DNA from: Platynereis dumerilii
Taxonomy: Eukaryota; Annelida; Polychaeta; Phyllodocida; Nereididae
Reading direction: 5' to 3'
Length of the DNA stretch: 64,000 nucleotides
NCBI GenBank assembly: GCA_026936325.1
Contig: JAPTHN010000001.1
Coordinates: 75,523,380 to 75,587,379 of the forward strand
Each line of letters opens with the position of its first letter. Positions within the stretch are counted from its first letter, which is position 1. The notes under the pieces were generated by a model. The model had not been told where the DNA came from and did not search any database. It saw nothing but the letters and a program-made list of their open reading frames with translations. The position numbers were made by a program, and so were the translations under genes. Below are positions 62,811 through 64,000 of this stretch, in pieces.

Positions 62811-64000
62811 TTTTATTCATATCTTGATTGTGAATTTTAGCTCTTTCGGCACATTTAGAAATCCTGAGCCAAAACGATAATACTTGCGTAGGCCTTAGAA
62901 TATTTGAGTGCACAGGTGCAGCTTTTGAGGAATAATGTGCACCTCCAGATTGGGTGAAATTCAAACCAATGTATACTAGGTAATTGATATACATATTGAG
63001 CTGACATGAGATGCCATAGCTCTATAGCACAACACAAAGAGACAGAATTTGAATTTTTGCCAAGGGTTTGTGCAATGAAAACTGAATCAAGCAGAATATA
63101 CGATAATGGACCTGAGTAGCAGAACTCAGAACTCAGAACTCCGAACTTGTTTATTTACATGGTCTCTGTTCTCATATTATGAAACCAGGTATACATTTGC
63201 TTTATTATTCAACCAGTTATGCGTCTTTTCAGCACCAATACTGCCTTTGACGCGTTTTGGTTTCTTATACTTTTGAAATTATTACTGACATTAATGAATG
63301 ATTACTTTCTTCATTGACAGATCAATACTTTTTCCACTGATGTGCTGTAAGAATTAATGTTATAGTTACTTCATTGTGCCTTGTGTGACAACAAGGATTA
63401 ACCTTGCTTGGTAAATTGATGTAATTATTATTGATATGGATTCAAGTGGTTCATATTGAATTATGTTGATCACTTTATTAGAAAATAGTTCATTTACTTG
63501 GCATCATACCTGGGTATATTATATGCTTCCATTTAAGTATCTCCAGTTCTTTTGGATGTTTGAATGTCAGGTAGATTCAGACTGTGCAGTCATTTTAGAG
63601 CTGTCTCGACTATAAAGCTGTAACATTTGACATGAAAGTTATTTCATTAAACAAGAATGCAACGTGACATTGCTGTATGTTTTCAAATAACATCGGATTA
63701 AAACTAAGCTGATTATAGCAAAAATAATCATGTAGATTTAGGAAAGATTTCATTATCTCACGCTTCTTTAATTGCTCTGCAATCTGAATAGCTCTCTTCA
63801 GATGCAAAAGCCACTCTTACAGATCTTCTATACACATGTTTTAGTCAGATGGTTTTTGTGCCTTTTTTAATTGCATTGTTGTAGTTCTACTGTTCTTCAT
63901 CCTAAATATTCAAGGAGAATCAACGTTGCTCTTATTACATGAAACTTGGACATCCATTGTGGAGGTTGATTACTGTTTCCAAATACTGGTATTGCTGCTG
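62811..64000. repeat. Array remainder, no gene
   Basis: A GTGCAATGAAAACTGAATCAAG stretch (63070) and a diverged block E (63880-63960) show that the array continues beyond the window. A (CAGAACT)3 tract is at 63120-63141. Nothing coding is recognised. Confidence 0.6.

Overview
The window is AT-rich animal DNA in which I recognise no intact host protein gene. What it does contain is transposable elements, simple repeats and a large, decayed tandem array. Non-LTR retrotransposons with an APE-type endonuclease, a tRNA-derived SINE, many short TIR elements and compound GATA/GATT satellites suggest a metazoan. The overall style (LINE C-termini, foldback and MITE families) would fit a marine invertebrate such as an echinoderm, hemichordate or cephalochordate. 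That placement is inference; no host gene fixes it.

Backbone: from about 4.2 kb to the end, most 'unique' sequence is a series of diverged copies of one non-coding unit, about 2 to 6 kb each. I follow it by recognisable blocks, mostly in the order A (near 4.8-5.2, 7.45-7.85, 16.4-16.8, 27.9-28.3, 33.7-34.1 kb), D (6.0, 8.6, 22.5, 29.5, 34.8, 38.2, 41.4 kb), B (9.8, 24.3, 25.8, 31.8, 44.65, 58.3, 60.8 kb), H (26.6, 32.4, 48.9, 50.95 kb and inverted at 60.3 and 62.5 kb), E (11.7, 24.9, 27.1, 32.95, 56.35 kb) and C (12.05, 27.55, 33.3, 49.45 kb). A block F (44.2, 50.4, 57.5 kb) marks the later units. The youngest duplication is 25.66-31.39 kb versus 31.39-35.97 kb. Older pairs are 4.2-6.6/6.8-9.2 kb, 36.85-40.68/40.68-42.7 kb, 48.5-49.1/50.6-51.2 kb and 58.1-60.6/60.6-62.8 kb.

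Insertions: because the units are paralogous, one copy often supplies the empty site for an insertion in another. This resolves several elements to the base. They are a 233-bp hAT-type MITE with an 8-bp duplication (22.8 kb), an 883-bp element with a 4-bp duplication and many internal copies of its terminal motif (28.4 kb), and a palindromic MITE (26.0 kb; relative at 10.5 kb). A 980-bp element sits inside a LINE reading frame at a TA (53.0-53.9 kb). Others are two Tc1/mariner-type elements (17.1-18.1 and 47.5-48.5 kb), a 2-kb hAT-like element with long TIRs (45.2-47.2 kb), further TIR elements at 23.3 and 42.7 kb, three LINE copies (18.1-22.3, 37.1-37.8, 52.0-55.5 kb) and one SINE (1.6-1.9 kb). 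A block of about 4 kb carrying two satellites and a strong hairpin interrupts one unit at 12.2-16.2 kb. A 760-bp inverted repeat lies at 36.0-36.8 kb.

There is no operon-like logic. The coding pieces are all transposon-derived and serve their own mobility, and every one I can read is interrupted or truncated. The unusual aspects are the tandem array itself and two DNA-transposon families whose terminal motif is repeated many times inside the element.
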